DNA of 64,000 nucleotides from Magicicada septendecula. Its lineage: Eukaryota; Arthropoda; Insecta; Hemiptera; Cicadidae. Of the stretch, positions 11,700 through 22,940 are shown piece by piece (position 1 is the first letter of the stretch; each line of letters opens with the position of its first letter). Both the position numbers and the translations under genes were made by a program. The stretch spans positions 145,101,574 through 145,165,573 of the forward strand of contig CM068369.1 of NCBI GenBank assembly GCA_034769895.1. The letters are read 5' to 3'. The notes below the pieces were generated by a model. That model did no database searches and was not told the DNA's origin. It saw only the letters and a list, made by a program, of their open reading frames with translations.

Positions 11700-12320
11700 A
11701 ATATGCTCTGGATCCCAGTATCACATTTCTGTTAAGATGGAGTCGGACAAGAAATGTTACAAGATAAACGATACAAAGGGTCAAGATCACCACAACAATT
11801 TGAATGATGGGAAAGAAACAGAAGACTGGAGTGTTACAACCGTGGGAACCATGGTCATCTACAGGCAGATTATTGGGAGAATAAAATAACATAGAGTGAA
11901 GGGCATGATTGCACAAATTGAAGAAATAAAGTTCCAGAAAAGCACACAGTTTCCATGCTCCATAAGGCCAGTGGAAACTTGATCATTAATGGATTTGAGG
12001 AAGGTAAACCACCATCACTTACAGTTGACACGGAGCAACAGTGTCCATTGTGTGGCCTGACTTAGTCAGCAACCATCAGCCTCAATTTAGCTCTTGTTCC
12101 ATACAGACTGTGACTAGAAGCCCCATCAAAGTATTAGGACAGGTAGACGTAGGTGTATGCCCGAGTCTCCTCCAGTTTAACCACCAAATGCTTAGTGCAG
12201 ACATTGTCAATTAAGTAATTTTTAGAACAGACATTATGAATGCCTATAGAGTCACTATGGACTTAAGACAGAATGTCCTGAGCATTGGCCAAGGGAAGAT
12301 AAAGTTTACCACAGCTTAAA
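11700..12320 (+). pseudogene. Gy-0 zinc knuckle and aspartic protease relics
   Basis: At 11832-11885 one frame reads CYNRGNHGHLQADYW. This is a retroviral-type zinc knuckle (CX2CX4HX4C) in which the second and last Cys are replaced by Arg and Tyr. From about 11985 the protease follows: INGFEEGKPPSLTVDTE shows the catalytic DTG degraded to DTE. After a frameshift come VWPDLVS, VLGQVDVGVC and, further on, a frame ending MDLRQNVLSIGQGKI, which fits the end of the protease fold in Gypsy elements. The knuckle would bind genomic RNA and the protease would mature Gag-Pol. Neither can work here. Confidence 0.65.
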
Positions 12321-12324
12321 CCAG

Positions 12325-12591
12325 TTGATCAACCAAGTGATGGTGGCTGAAAAAGGAGTCAACAGAAGAGGACCCTTCGGTTTCGATGTAGAACCAGAAA
12401 AAGAACTAGTAGATGAAAGGCCGATTTGTGTGGCAACAGAAGGGCAATTGTTGTATGATTGGAAACCTACTATGGTCATTGAGGAAAGGCTCTTGCTTGT
12501 TCCTGATTTAAAGAAAACACCTGGGGAAGAAGTTGGTGAAGAGAACGCTAGACAAAAAGTTGATGATGAGAATCAATCAGACTGGGACTAG
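12325..12591 (+). pseudogene. Short unassigned frame in Gy-0
   Basis: An 88-codon open frame rich in Glu, Val and Asp sits where reverse transcriptase should be. I recognise no domain. It may be a remnant of the spacer between protease and reverse transcriptase, or chance. Confidence 0.3.
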
Positions 12592-12639
12592 CGTGTACCA
12601 TTATTCTTAATGGTGTATGGGACTTGATGTTCAGATCAC

Positions 12640-13010
12640 CTGAGGCTCAGTTCCAAGAGCCACAGATGTATTCATCGCAATTAGAAAGCCAGCTGCGAGA
12701 AATAAATTACTTATAAGAGGATAGCTGATGATAGCCAGTGAAAAAATGAAAACACAGTATGACATTTGCAGCAATAGTGTGGGTTTGAAGAAGGAGACCA
12801 GATTTGGCTGCACAACCCAAAGCGCCATTGTGGTCATTCCCCTAAACTTCAAACTAACTGGAAAGGGCCTTATGCTGTGAAACAGAGAATCAATGATGTT
12901 TTTTTATCATACACAACAAGAAGGAGAGCAGAAATTCAAGGTAGTACACCTAGATCACCTGGCCAAATATTACTGCAGATATGGGTTGCCAGTTTGGGAT
13001 GAACCAGCTT
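12640..13010 (+). pseudogene. Gy-0 Pol C-terminus (integrase tail) relic
   Basis: In shifting frames this reads MKTQYDICSNSVG, then GDQIWLHNPKR, SPKLQTNWKGPYAV and KQRINDVF. That is the C-terminal, GPY/F-containing end of a Ty3/Gypsy integrase, which contacts DNA or chromatin. The upstream integrase catalytic core, RNase H and reverse transcriptase are absent, so an internal deletion of several kilobases must have occurred between about 12310 and 12640. The purine-rich AAGAAGGGAACA at about 13013 is the likely polypurine tract. Confidence 0.7.
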
Positions 13011-13026
13011 AAGAAGGGAACAGTCC

Positions 13027-13536
13027 TGCATTCGTTGAAATGAAAGACAATTACATAATTCTCTTGAAATTCGAGACTGTCATTCTGTATGTTTCTCGAC
13101 TAGCCCAGCGTTTGCAGCCAGCATTATTCGAGGTTGTCCAGACATGGCGTCTGTGTCAAGGTCGTGCACCGACTTAGTCTCCAGAGGGTTGGAGTGCCTG
13201 TAACTATGCACATTGTCTCAGCACGCTACCTGGAGAATGGAAAATTATTCTGGAACTTCTGCAGACTATATATAATCGTCACTGGCCAGTTTAGAAGTTA
13301 GTTACAGTTGGTTAGAAGTTATTCAGTGTGGATCAAGTGATTGTTGCAGATTAGTGAAAAGTGATTATTGTGTTAATTAGTGTAAAAATGTAATAAGGTG
13401 ATATTAAATGATGGACAAAATTACCTCGAATTACTGTATAAGAGTGTCTTTTTGAGTTTTCATTGTTGATTGTGACTAATTAAAGTTAGTAATTAGTGAC
13501 TTATATGTGTCAATTATTTTGTTTCCACTGAACAAC

Positions 13537-13578
<42 letters not shown>

Positions 13579-13595
13579 GTACGACTGTTGTAACA
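13027..13595 (+). repeat. 3' LTR of Gy-0
   Basis: Partner of 1148-1714. Near its end an (ATG)n microsatellite (13538-13578) has expanded; the 5' LTR has only two units at the same place. It ends TAACA and is followed by the TSD CTAT at 13596-13599. Confidence 0.75.
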
Positions 13596-13932
13596 CTATT
13601 TTTGTTTAGTGTTTGTCTAATCTAGTGTACATTATTTTCAGCATATTTAAAAATATAAAATTATACTCTTAAAAAACTGATCTCATAGTTAAAAATAATC
13701 TTTTTTACAATAAAACTAGTGAAAAGTGGTAGCAATATAAAGTAGACATCATCATACACATCGCAAAAAGTTTAGTCTGTCTAAACATAACACATTTTTA
13801 ATTGTGTGTGTGTGTGTGTGTGCGCACGCGTGCGTGTGTGCGTGCTCGCAACACATGCTTTGGAGGGAATAAAAGATAAGTTCTATAAACAAGTATTTTT
13901 TATATGAGATTACTTAAGTACTTACTATACAT
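13596..13932. other. Spacer between Gy-0 and Gy-A with GT microsatellite
   Basis: No gene is seen. A TG/CG dinucleotide repeat occupies 13803-13846. The last four bases before Gy-A are ACAT (13929-13932), the candidate left half of its TSD. The right half lies outside the window. Confidence 0.5.
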
Positions 13933-16040
13933 TGTAACGTATCAAAATAACGGTTACATAAAAAATATATAATACGTCAAATGAAAAGAGTACCATAAGC
14001 ATATTTCATCAAACATGGAAGAAGGAACAGAAGTATGAAAATCAAAAGTGTATCTATAAATGAATAGTATTGAAGCAACCCAACGAAGAAGAAAGAAGAG
14101 TCATAAGAATATATCATCGAGTATAAAGAAGAAAGAGAGAATACAATGAATCGATATAATACGTTAGCATCTAGGCCCAATAGATCAAAATAGTGAGGGG
14201 ATATGCCGAAAGTGACTATCATCATAAGGAAGAGACATATCAAATGCAATTATCATAGTGCGGAAATAGACTAATTTGTCATAATAGTGAGATAAATATA
14301 AGACAATGATTATCATAATAGTGAGTGAAAATGTGGAAGAATATAACTATGTTAAATGAACATGAGTTATCACAAATAGTGAGTAACCAAGAAAAGCATC
14401 ACAAATGACAAACAATTAACATGAAGAAGAAACAGTTGAATAACCAGAAGAAGAAGAAGAAATGTACCATGAAGAATGAAGATTATGTATGACCAGAACA
14501 AGACATCAACATTCCCAAAATATGGAAAGCACCACAATTAATATAATAACCAGAATAAGAGTAATGATTATAAGATTAGTAGTAATAAAAAACTACCTAT
14601 CAAAGAAGGACATAGTGAAACCAGTATAATAAAAAACCAAGTGTTGAACCTTAATAAGTGATCACAAACAATAACAGTGAATACTTTATATAAGTGCAAC
14701 AATAAATAATGTAATAACACTAACCCCAAATAAGCAACACAGACAATATTAGTGAAGTGTTTATAACTGAGGGAAGTGAATAAAGATTAATAAGTGAAAA
14801 GATCAACGGTTATCAAATGAAATATACAAACAATTAGTGTACCAATTTTAATCCAAGATTGTAAAACCACAAATATACTCAGCAAGACCACCAATTTAAT
14901 GATAATGAAAAGAGAAATAAATGCTCAAAGAGATCAATGATAAAAGCTTTATAATCCTTGATATGGAATGTGCCTGAATGTCATAGTAACACAGGACAAA
15001 ATGTAGATAAATGTTAAAGCCAATAAGTAGTAAACAAACTAAGTTGTTGAAAAGAAACAAATCAATGCATACAAGCCAAGATACAACCCACCAAAATGTG
15101 TAAGATAGTTAGATAAAAAAACCAAGTATTATTGTATAAACATATAGTGTAAAATGTGTACAACATGTGCAAAACATAGTAATAAACAATTATAGTAACA
15201 TGCCATGATGACATGACAGTATTTAAGATAAATACTGAATAAAGTAAGAAGCATATTGTTGCCAACTAAGTGACACATAACCTCACCTGAACTGGACCTA
15301 CAACATAAAATCATACACAATAATTAGATAAAGTAGTTATCAATAATTGTTTCAAACAGAGACCAAATAAGAATAAATGTGTAAGACAATGAATACCATA
15401 TGAACTGAAAGACACAACTATGAGTTAGATTATTTATAATAACAATAAACCAATTAGACAGAATCCCATATGACCATAGAGTTAATCAAAAAACCTTAAC
15501 AAAACTTGTAAAGAGAGAGTAAGAAAGTTTACCAATAGTTAGAGGAATGTTCAATACAACTATGAGAATACCTCACAATCATTGTACAAGTAATTTAATA
15601 ACTGGAATTTAATAAACTGACTAACTGTAATCATAGGACTAGGTGTAAACAACCATCATACAGTAACTTAAAGAAATTTCAGCTAACAAAAAGTTAGCAA
15701 GTCCACTAAACAGACCATGTACAACTTTTGTACACAATTTAATTATCAACAATGCATATAATACGTGGTAAAAATAACTAAATAAGAGTGACAGAATGGC
15801 GATATAAGACCATAATGTATTTTAAACAATGCTATATATGTAAATAAGATAACATTTGCCGAAATAAAGTATTAGCAAATGTATGTAAGTGTGTCAAATA
15901 ACATTATAGTACCAAAGATATGTAGTAGCATAAGGAATAATGGTGATGTAAGCAAATATAAACATTTGGACATAGATGGCTTGTACGCCATTAGTAAATT
16001 TTGCTTAAATCACAAATATGTTAATATTATGTATTAGAGT
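13933..16040 (+). repeat. Left LTR of Gy-A, first part
   Basis: Aligns with 56906-59017 with about 30 substitutions and small indels by eye. Non-coding and A-rich, it corresponds to the first half of the LTR (U3). It is cut by Gy-B; GAGT at 16037-16040 is the left TSD copy and GAGT at 34681-34684 the right one. Confidence 0.85.
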
Positions 16041-16143
16041 TGTAACGTCACAGAACGTTCCATAAAGGAAACCATTTACATAGTAAGTTATCATAAGAGG
16101 AAAGTGAGGTGAACAGTATCGAACCCAAGTAGTCCTAAAAAAT
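16041..16143 (+). repeat. 5' LTR of Gy-B, first 103 bp
   Basis: Matches 32299-32401 with one difference noted (GTAAG versus GTCAG). It is cut from the rest of the LTR (resuming at 22941) by insertion X. Confidence 0.85.
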
Positions 16144-16177
16144 CAATTGGTTGTCTGTAAAGTCGGTTTACGGACGA

Positions 16178-16306
16178 TAGTTTTACGTGATAACGTCATA
16201 AAGAAACATTGATGAAAAGGTGCACGCTCAGGCTCAGACGGAACGTGACACTTTTTCGTGCGTGCAGCCGGTGTTCATCAATTTATAAGACGTTATCACG
16301 TCAAAA
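16178..16306. repeat. Terminal hairpin module of X, left copy
   Basis: GTGATAACGTCATAAAG ... ATTGATGAA on the left arm pairs with TTCATCAAT ... TATAAGACGTTATCAC on the right arm. The result is an imperfect stem of about 30 bp with a loop of about 70 bases. The right arm plus part of the loop is repeated at the far end of X. Confidence 0.6.
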
Positions 16307-16309
16307 AAT

Positions 16310-17183
16310 AGTATAAACGCAGAAGAAGCAATCGAAAGAGAAATTTTTTCGGGCAAAAGTGTTAAAAATGGAAGGAGTCCAGGGTAGGAGAGAGAAAAAC
16401 GCAGATTCAAAGTAGACTGAAGACAGGCAGAAAAGTGAAAAGTGAGACATAGTGAAAAGCTGGAAGAATATTGGACAAATAGAAAAGAATAAGGAATTGA
16501 AATTGGCATGTGGTCCTTAGATGGTTAGTACAAATAGAAAACAAAAGGAAAAAATTATTTTATTTTAACAAGAAATTTATTTTTTATACAATTAGTTTTA
16601 CACTGTATCGACAGATTTTATTACTGGCATCTTTATAGTATATTAATGTACGTAACTGTTAAATATTTCTTGCAGGTTTTCTATATTGTGAATAGTTCTT
16701 CAAATATGAATACTTCTGCAAGTAAAAGTTATTAATGTGTTTTCACCTGACGTAAGTTTCACTGATTACATCAGTGTCATTGGAGGTTTATAAATGAATG
16801 AAGAAATAATCGGATTGACGCGATTTCAAAATAAAAAATAATTGATAATTGAACTTAATATAAAAGGAACGATCGTTTTAACTTGTCGTTTGTTTTAATG
16901 TTTATTTACTTAATCAGTTGTTTTGACGGTTTCATTGGAAATATTGTACGTTCATATATACAAATCAGCTGTTAATATTAATTGATTTCTAATTTCATTA
17001 ATTACTTCTTTCTATATTTCCGAAAGTGACAGTAAAAAGATGCTGTCGAAACAGTATAAAACAAATTGTATATAAAATGTATTCTTGTAGAAAATAAAAT
17101 AAAAATATATAATTGATAATTTATAATTATAAGCAAGAATAATTGTGGGGAAATATGAGTTTAAGTTAAAAACAGTATACAAT

Positions 17184-17250
<67 letters not shown>

Positions 17251-17331
17251 TTATGCACCTAAGCATTCAAAGAATTTCGACGAAACCGAAACATCGAAGA
17301 ATGATGACGTTTTTAGGCTTTTGAAACGTAT
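16310..17331. other. Interior of X, left of NA-1
   Basis: AT-rich, no gene. It contains the (CT)n tract at 17190-17248. Near its end, CATCGAAGAATGATGACGTTT (17292-17312) is an imperfect inverted match to AAACGTCACGTTTTTCGATG at 22456-22475, so a small MITE may have been the landing site of NA-1. Confidence 0.4.
17190..17248. repeat. (CT)n microsatellite
   Basis: About 29 uninterrupted CT units. The Arg/Glu-repeat peptide read on the minus strand here is an artefact of this repeat. Confidence 0.95.
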
Positions 17332-18396
17332 TGAAACTTTACAAATTAATTGCATTATAATTATCTCTTACCTTCGGGTTTTTATCCCAAGGGTCGTTCA
17401 GATGAAACTGCTGCAAAAAGGATTATTTGGATTTGATATAGGCAAAGATCAAATACACCGTTTGTGCTAAAACAAACTGCCTCTGATTTATTATTCAAAA
17501 TAACTACTTCGTCTCTCTTTTTCATGACATTTAGAGCAAATACTTGTAGAATGAGCAACAATTTGTGAAATCAAACATAGTAATAAAATATTTCTTAATT
17601 AGCTAGCTTATGACAACTATGGTATACCCCAACTATTTACTATTTGCAATGAACCAATACGTGCTTTAGCTACACACTCACACACATTCATTCTTTGATT
17701 TTCTCGTTCTATTAAACCCCACTTTGAGATCTCTGATGTACATTTTAGATTTACAATTTATTTATGTTGACTTATACTCTGTGGAAAAGGAGAAAATAAT
17801 CTTGTTTAAAACTCAGTTAATACTTAACGTCTGAAGAACTCCGCTGTTTTACACCTCTGCTGTGAATGCACTGTTTAACACACCATGATTTAGTTTTTCA
17901 CTGTTTAACCGCGGTACTGTTATTGCTTATTTCAAATTAAGTTGATGCGCCACTATTACTTTAATCCATTTTAAAATAGCATTCCGTTTTGTTTGGTCGG
18001 CCGACATAAATTTTCGAACACTTAGCTCGCTTAGGCTGGCCGCGCGTTATACTGTTTTTATGTTTTATAAAATAGGATAGATAGGCCTACTAATTATTTC
18101 AGCCTATCTTACACTCCCGAGGCCACTATTTTTCAATTCACAAAACTTTACTATCTGAATGCTGCTTACTACTGTGCGTTGTGCACTATCTGATGACACA
18201 CTGCAGACTGGAGACTGTGTCACAAGGCTGCTTCTGGCGGTTACGCAATACGTCTGGCAATTGTTTAGACTGACTGTATGTATGTTGCTGGTTGGGGCTC
18301 CTTACAGGTGAAAATTAACAATTTGGAAAGTGATTGAATTGATGTAAAATTAATATAAAATTAAACTGGGGTGGCTCACAATTCTGTACCGTTACA
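17332..18396 (-). repeat. 3' LTR of NA-1
   Basis: 1065 bp, virtually identical to 21203-22267. It is preceded on the minus strand by the polypurine tract at 18398-18407. Confidence 0.9.
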
Positions 18397-19822
18397 ATAC
18401 CCCCCCAATAAGAGGTTGAAGGCCAAAGCGTTCAAACTCTTATTGCCTAAACCGAGAGGATCAGTGAGGATATGGCGCCGCAACCCCCCGGAACACTCTA
18501 CTAAATCATGGGTTCTTACCCCCCTAGTCTGGCGACTGTGACAGCACCCATCCGATCTTACTGGACTTCTCTGTTCAAGATCCCAACACCGAAAAATCGA
18601 ACAGATACCCGACCCAGTATCGCCTGACTTTATAACATGGAATTAAAAAATTGACAAACGGACTTCCATCACTCCATATCCCACAACTGATTCATTTCCT
18701 CTTAGCCGTACTGGTTCATTGACAACGTACTGGCTCATTTTATATTATAGACCCTAAATAATAGTATTAATAAAACAATATAGGTTTACAGTGGTACACA
18801 TAAATTTCAGTTAAATTAAATAATATTCCCCATACAATATTGCCCAACCAAAATGACACATTAATTATACAAACTAACATTAACTCACAGTAAATACAAA
18901 TTATATCCACTTGACTACTATATTTATATAGGCTAAGCAAAAATTTTGTTTAATGAAATTAAATAATGAAAGGACATATTTCATTTATTTTACAATTACA
19001 TTTGAAGTTTGAATCAGAATACATTTAAATTTGTTATTAAAATCCTCTTTCCAATTGTTTAATTATCAAATTAATTTGATTATATTTAATTTCTCCAACT
19101 CTAAGTTACAACAATTACCTCATTATTATTTTATCTGGAAAAAATTAACTTCAATTCTTTTATGTCACAATAGGGTTTTGCTCAAGATACTGATTCAGCA
19201 GACTACAACATTTTTTGTTATTGTCACCAAGCATGACTACAGACATTAGTCTCAACATACCACACCTGTTTATATAAACACTAGTCTGCAAGACTCACAT
19301 CGTCTAAACATTCTGGTTACATCATACTAACACCTGTACTTTTCAGTTTTTTATAAATTTTTTAGATAACATTTATCAATGGCTATTTCTTACAATTTAA
19401 GCCAAATATTATTTTAATTCACCTTTCAGTTATTATTTCTCTTTTAATTACAATTTCTATTTAATGCTATTATCTCAATACCATTATTATTATTATTATT
19501 ACACTCTTTTCACACCTGTAAGCGTTTTATTCTATCTGATTGGTATTATAAACTTTATACTTACAATACATTATCCACTTATTGACATGAATACAAAATA
19601 CACACCACACACACACCAATATCTCCGTGTAACCTCTGAAACATTTAACAACAATGTTATTTCATACAAACAATTTAACATTTTATAATACATACAATTA
19701 ATTTCACTACACATGTATTTACAACTCTTCAGCAATAATTATTCAGTTATATCACACTTCAATATCAAAATCAGCTACGTCATTACCATATATTAACATA
19801 TTTAAATTTTCGTTTATGAATT
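18397..19822 (-). other. Long 3' UTR of NA-1
   Basis: About 1.4 kb without a long frame, very AT-rich apart from the segment next to the 3' LTR. A short peptide-coding stretch at 19752-19814 (MLIYGNDVADFDIEV, minus strand) is conserved in NA-2 in a frame different from the main gene. See the finding on the downstream frame. Confidence 0.5.
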
Positions 19823-21052
19823 TCAACCTCCATCGTCAAAAATTAGTCGGGGTTTCACATAACAATTTTCAATTTTATTTACATTCCGTATATGGTTATC
19901 TTGTGTATAGTAACCATAACATTTCAGTTTATTCATTTTACCATGATAATCATATACCAGGTCAACATCAGTATTCTTTGTAAAGTCTCCGTTAGTGTTT
20001 TTTGTTATTACTATTGCATTATTATTACCATATTCATCAAAATAATTATCAAACTCTATGTTAACGGGTGAATCAATTTGCTCCTCTCTCTCCATACATA
20101 AATTCTGTACTAACTCTTCATAATTTCTCTTGACTTTAAATATTTCTACCATTCTCTCTCTCTCATAATCACTTTCATTACAATACTTCTCATAACATTT
20201 TACATTCTCATTCCACACAGAGGGCAGCACAACATTATTACAACGTCTGGCTTTACCAGATACACAAAAATAATTGAAAGACCTTTTGTCTTTTACAACA
20301 ACTAAGGAGGAATCTTTGTCCTCCAACAATACTAGTGAAGCATTTTCTTCACCCATCTCACAAGAAAAATTTGCCCTCTTTTCACCCTCTACACTTAAAC
20401 TGTCTTCACACTCTCTCTCATTCTCATTGACATTTGCTAGCAACACTTCATTACTAAACTCTACTTCAACAAAATCTTCATCACTATCAACATTAATCTC
20501 CTTATTCTCAACTACCACGTTTTTACACATATTATAATTCTCATCTGTTTTATACTCAAAATTTTCAGTTACCTTTTGTATTTGTTTCTCAATTTGTTCT
20601 ACCACTTGTTCTTTAAATGTATTGAAACATTCATTCGTCTCATTTAAACGTTTATTAATATTGTCTTTCATATCATATAAACACTTATCAAATTTTTGGT
20701 CAATATTATTTATATCGCCCTTTAACTCATGGAACTTAACATCACTTACATCAAAACGACTATTTATAATATCAAATTTACTATTCTGTACATCAAAATT
20801 ACTATTCACTTTACTCACGTCACTACTCAATTTATCAAATTTATTATTCAAACTGCACAATGTGCTACATAGATATTTCATCATATTATCTTCTGGTTGA
20901 TTATTTTGATTCATTACGGGTGGGGTTACCTGAATCCCTGAGTCATCTATTTCATCTGACTTACTTGATTCTCTAATTTGAACTGGGATTGGGGTCGAAT
21001 GGACCTCCAACCCGCTCATGACCGTTGATTCGGTCAAACTATTATTTTCCAT
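19823..21052 (-). CDS. NA-1 Gag-like coiled-coil protein, 409 aa
   Basis: Intact single frame from ATG at 21052. Residues about 60-170 form a coiled coil with repeats of the type KFDxxxSxFDV. The middle is acidic, with an Asp/Glu/Val-rich stretch at about 180-250. The C-terminal 130 residues include ESDYERERMVEIFKVKR and end RLIFDDGG. I see no zinc knuckle, protease DTG or polymerase motif. The position, starting about 150 bases after the 5' LTR, is that of Gag, which suggests a role in particle formation or RNA packaging (inference). NA-2 encodes the same protein with two stops, so the gene is a fixed part of the family. No cellular homologue is recognised. Confidence 0.7.
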   Translation of the reverse strand: MENNSLTESTVMSGLEVHSTPIPVQIRESSKSDEIDDSGIQVTPPVMNQNNQPEDNMMKYLCSTLCSLNNKFDKLSSDVSKVNSNFDVQNSKFDIINSRFDVSDVKFHELKGDINNIDQKFDKCLYDMKDNINKRLNETNECFNTFKEQVVEQIEKQIQKVTENFEYKTDENYNMCKNVVVENKEINVDSDEDFVEVEFSNEVLLANVNENERECEDSLSVEGEKRANFSCEMGEENASLVLLEDKDSSLVVVKDKRSFNYFCVSGKARRCNNVVLPSVWNENVKCYEKYCNESDYERERMVEIFKVKRNYEELVQNLCMEREEQIDSPVNIEFDNYFDEYGNNNAIVITKNTNGDFTKNTDVDLVYDYHGKMNKLKCYGYYTQDNHIRNVNKIENCYVKPRLIFDDGG

Positions 21053-21202
21053 TTTTTATTTATTATTTTTATATATAAATATGCCTAATTTTGTTTCTAC
21101 AATTTACAACCTCGCCCCACTCCCAAATAACCCGTTCTGCAGCTTAATTAGGTCTGGCGAATATAACCACAAATTATATTCGCCGTCCCAGTTCGGGGCC
21201 AA

Positions 21203-22267
21203 TGAAACTTTACAAATTAATTGCATTATAATTATCTCTTACCTTCGGGTTTTTATCCCAAGGGTCGTTCAGACGAAACTGCTGCAAAAAGGATTATTTG
21301 GATTTGATATAGGCAAAGATCAAATACACCGTTTGTGCTAAAACAAACTGCCTCTGATTTATTATTCAAAATAACTACTTCGTCTCTCTTTTTCATGACA
21401 TTTAGAGCAAATACTTGTAGAATGAGCAACAATTTGTGAAATCAAACATAGTAATAAAATATTTCTTAATTAGCTAGCTTATGACAACTATGGTATACCC
21501 CAACTATTTACTATTTGCAATGAACCAATACGTGCTTTAGCTACACACTCACACACATTCATTCTTTGATTTTCTCGTTCTATTAAACCCCACTTTGAGA
21601 TCTCTGATGTACATTTTAGATTTACAATTTATTTATGTTGACTTATACTCTGTGGAAAAGGAGAAAATAATCTTGTTTAAAACTCAGTTAATACTTAACG
21701 TCTGAAGAACTCCGCTGTTTTACATCTCTGCTGTGAATGCACTGTTTAACACACCATGATTTAGTTTTTCACTGTTTAACCGCGGTACTGTTATTGCTTA
21801 TTTCAAATTAAGTTGATGCGCCACTATTACTTTAATCCATTTTAAAATAGCATTCCGTTTTGTTTGGTCGGCCGACATAAATTTTCGAACACTTAGCTCG
21901 CTTAGGCTGGCCGCGCGTTATACTGTTTTTATGTTTTATAAAATAGGATAGATAGGCCTACTAATTATTTCAGCCTATCTTACACTCCCGAGGCCACTAT
22001 TTTTCAATTCACAAAACTTTACTATCTGAATGCTGCTTACTACTGTGCGTTGTGCACTATCTGATGACACACTGCAGACTGGAGACTGTGTCACAAGGCT
22101 GCTTCTGGCGGTTATGCAATACGTCTGGCAATTGTTTAGACTGACTGTATGTATGTTGCTGGTTGGGGCTCCTTACAGGTGAAAATTAACAATTTGGAAA
22201 GTGATTGAATTGATGTAAAATTAATATAAAATTAAACTGGGGTGGCTCACAATTCTGTACCGTTACA
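21203..22267 (-). repeat. 5' LTR of NA-1
   Basis: Holds the presumed promoter for the 409-aa gene on the minus strand. The internal boundary at 21202 is followed by the TGG-initiated primer-binding-like site. Confidence 0.9.
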
Positions 22268-22858
22268 GTATAATGTGGATTACGTTTGGTGGATTACGTA
22301 AATCATTTCCAAACCACAGACGATCACAAACAGACCATGTTAAACCAAATTTATTCTCACTAAAGCGTTTGTTAAACTCAATGTCAGCAGCGATTATTTC
22401 TGTCTTGTTGCGTTTACATATCAGATTTCTAGACTGTGGGGAATCGAAAGTGTGGAAACGTCACGTTTTTCGATGACGATTTTTGTGGAATGACCCCCAG
22501 CCTAAAAACATTATCATGTTAACATAACTTAAATTAAAATTAAAACGTGTAACTAAATATTAAGTTATATAAAAACACCAACTTAAGAGTTTGTAAAAGT
22601 TTCCTATTGCCTGTACATGCATGTTCGCATGCAGACACTTATAAACACATCGAAACTAATTTATAGAGCAATTATATCATTTAAAATAAAGTGAACGGAT
22701 ATTTATAGATTATTAAATTAGATAAGATCAGATTTAGTTTTGAACTATGTATATAAAGACTGCCTACAAGAGTTCCAATCAAGTTTGGAAATAGGTAATC
22801 GAACTTGCGGCTTTTACACTGGTAACATGATCACACAGCAACATAGTTGTAAAAAATA
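22268..22858. other. Interior of X, right of NA-1
   Basis: No gene. Begins with the TSD copy GTAT. Contains the right half of the possible MITE (to about 22475) and then AT-rich sequence up to the right terminal module of X. Confidence 0.4.
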
Positions 22859-22934
22859 CTCAGGCTCAGACAGAACGTGACACTTTTTCGTGCGTGCAGC
22901 CGGTGTTCATCAATTTATAAGACGTTATCACATC
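22859..22934. repeat. Right terminal module of X
   Basis: Near-identical direct copy of 16228-16303 (two base differences seen: CAGACGG/CAGACAG and CACGTC/CACATC). It ends GACGTTATCACATC against the Gy-B LTR. Confidence 0.65.
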
Positions 22935-22940
22935 AAAAAT

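Larger units (their letters stand above)
1148..13595 (+). mobile_element. Gy-0: old, decayed Ty3/Gypsy LTR retrotransposon
   Basis: Two diverged LTRs (1148-1714 and 13027-13595) begin with TG, end in TAACA, and are flanked by the 4-bp repeat CTAT (1144-1147 and 13596-13599). Inside, in the expected order, are a Gag remnant, a zinc-knuckle relic, a protease relic and the C-terminal end of Pol. Reverse transcriptase, RNase H and most of integrase are missing. A large hAT-bearing insertion (about 2870-11688) separates the gag core from the knuckle. The LTRs differ at many positions and every frame is broken, so this is the oldest LTR element in the window. Confidence 0.8.
17332..22267 (-). mobile_element. 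NA-1: non-autonomous LTR retrotransposon with one Gag-like gene
   Basis: Transcribed on the minus strand. Two 1065-bp LTRs (21203-22267 is 5', 17332-18396 is 3') start TGTAACGGTACAG and end AGTTTCA on that strand. They are flanked by GTAT (17328-17331 and 22268-22271). I noticed only three differences between them, so this is the youngest insertion here. Next to the 5' LTR, TTGGCCCCGAACTGGG is a plausible primer-binding site. A G-run (C at 18400-18406 on +) next to the 3' LTR is the polypurine tract. One protein of 409 aa is encoded and no reverse transcriptase, RNase H or integrase, so mobility must be supplied in trans. Confidence 0.85.
16144..22934. mobile_element. Insertion X in the Gy-B LTR (unclassified)
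   Basis: It interrupts the LTR at an A-run. The sequence AAAAAT occurs at both edges (16138-16143 and 22935-22940) and may be a 6-bp duplication or simply shared A's. The left end begins CAATTGGTTGTCTG. A module running from CTCAGGCTCAGAC through GACGTTATCAC is present near the left end (16228-16303) and again as the extreme right end (22859-22934). After removing NA-1, X is about 1.85 kb of non-coding AT-rich DNA with a (CT)n tract. No transposase is seen. It could be a non-autonomous DNA transposon or a Helitron-like element. Confidence 0.5.

Noticed and set aside
12325..12591. Stand-alone host gene
   Set aside because: Lies between protease and integrase relics of Gy-0 and has no recognisable domain, so retroelement debris is the simpler reading.
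17012..17266. Minus-strand frame with a long Arg-Glu repeat
   Set aside because: It is simply the translation of the (CT)n microsatellite.
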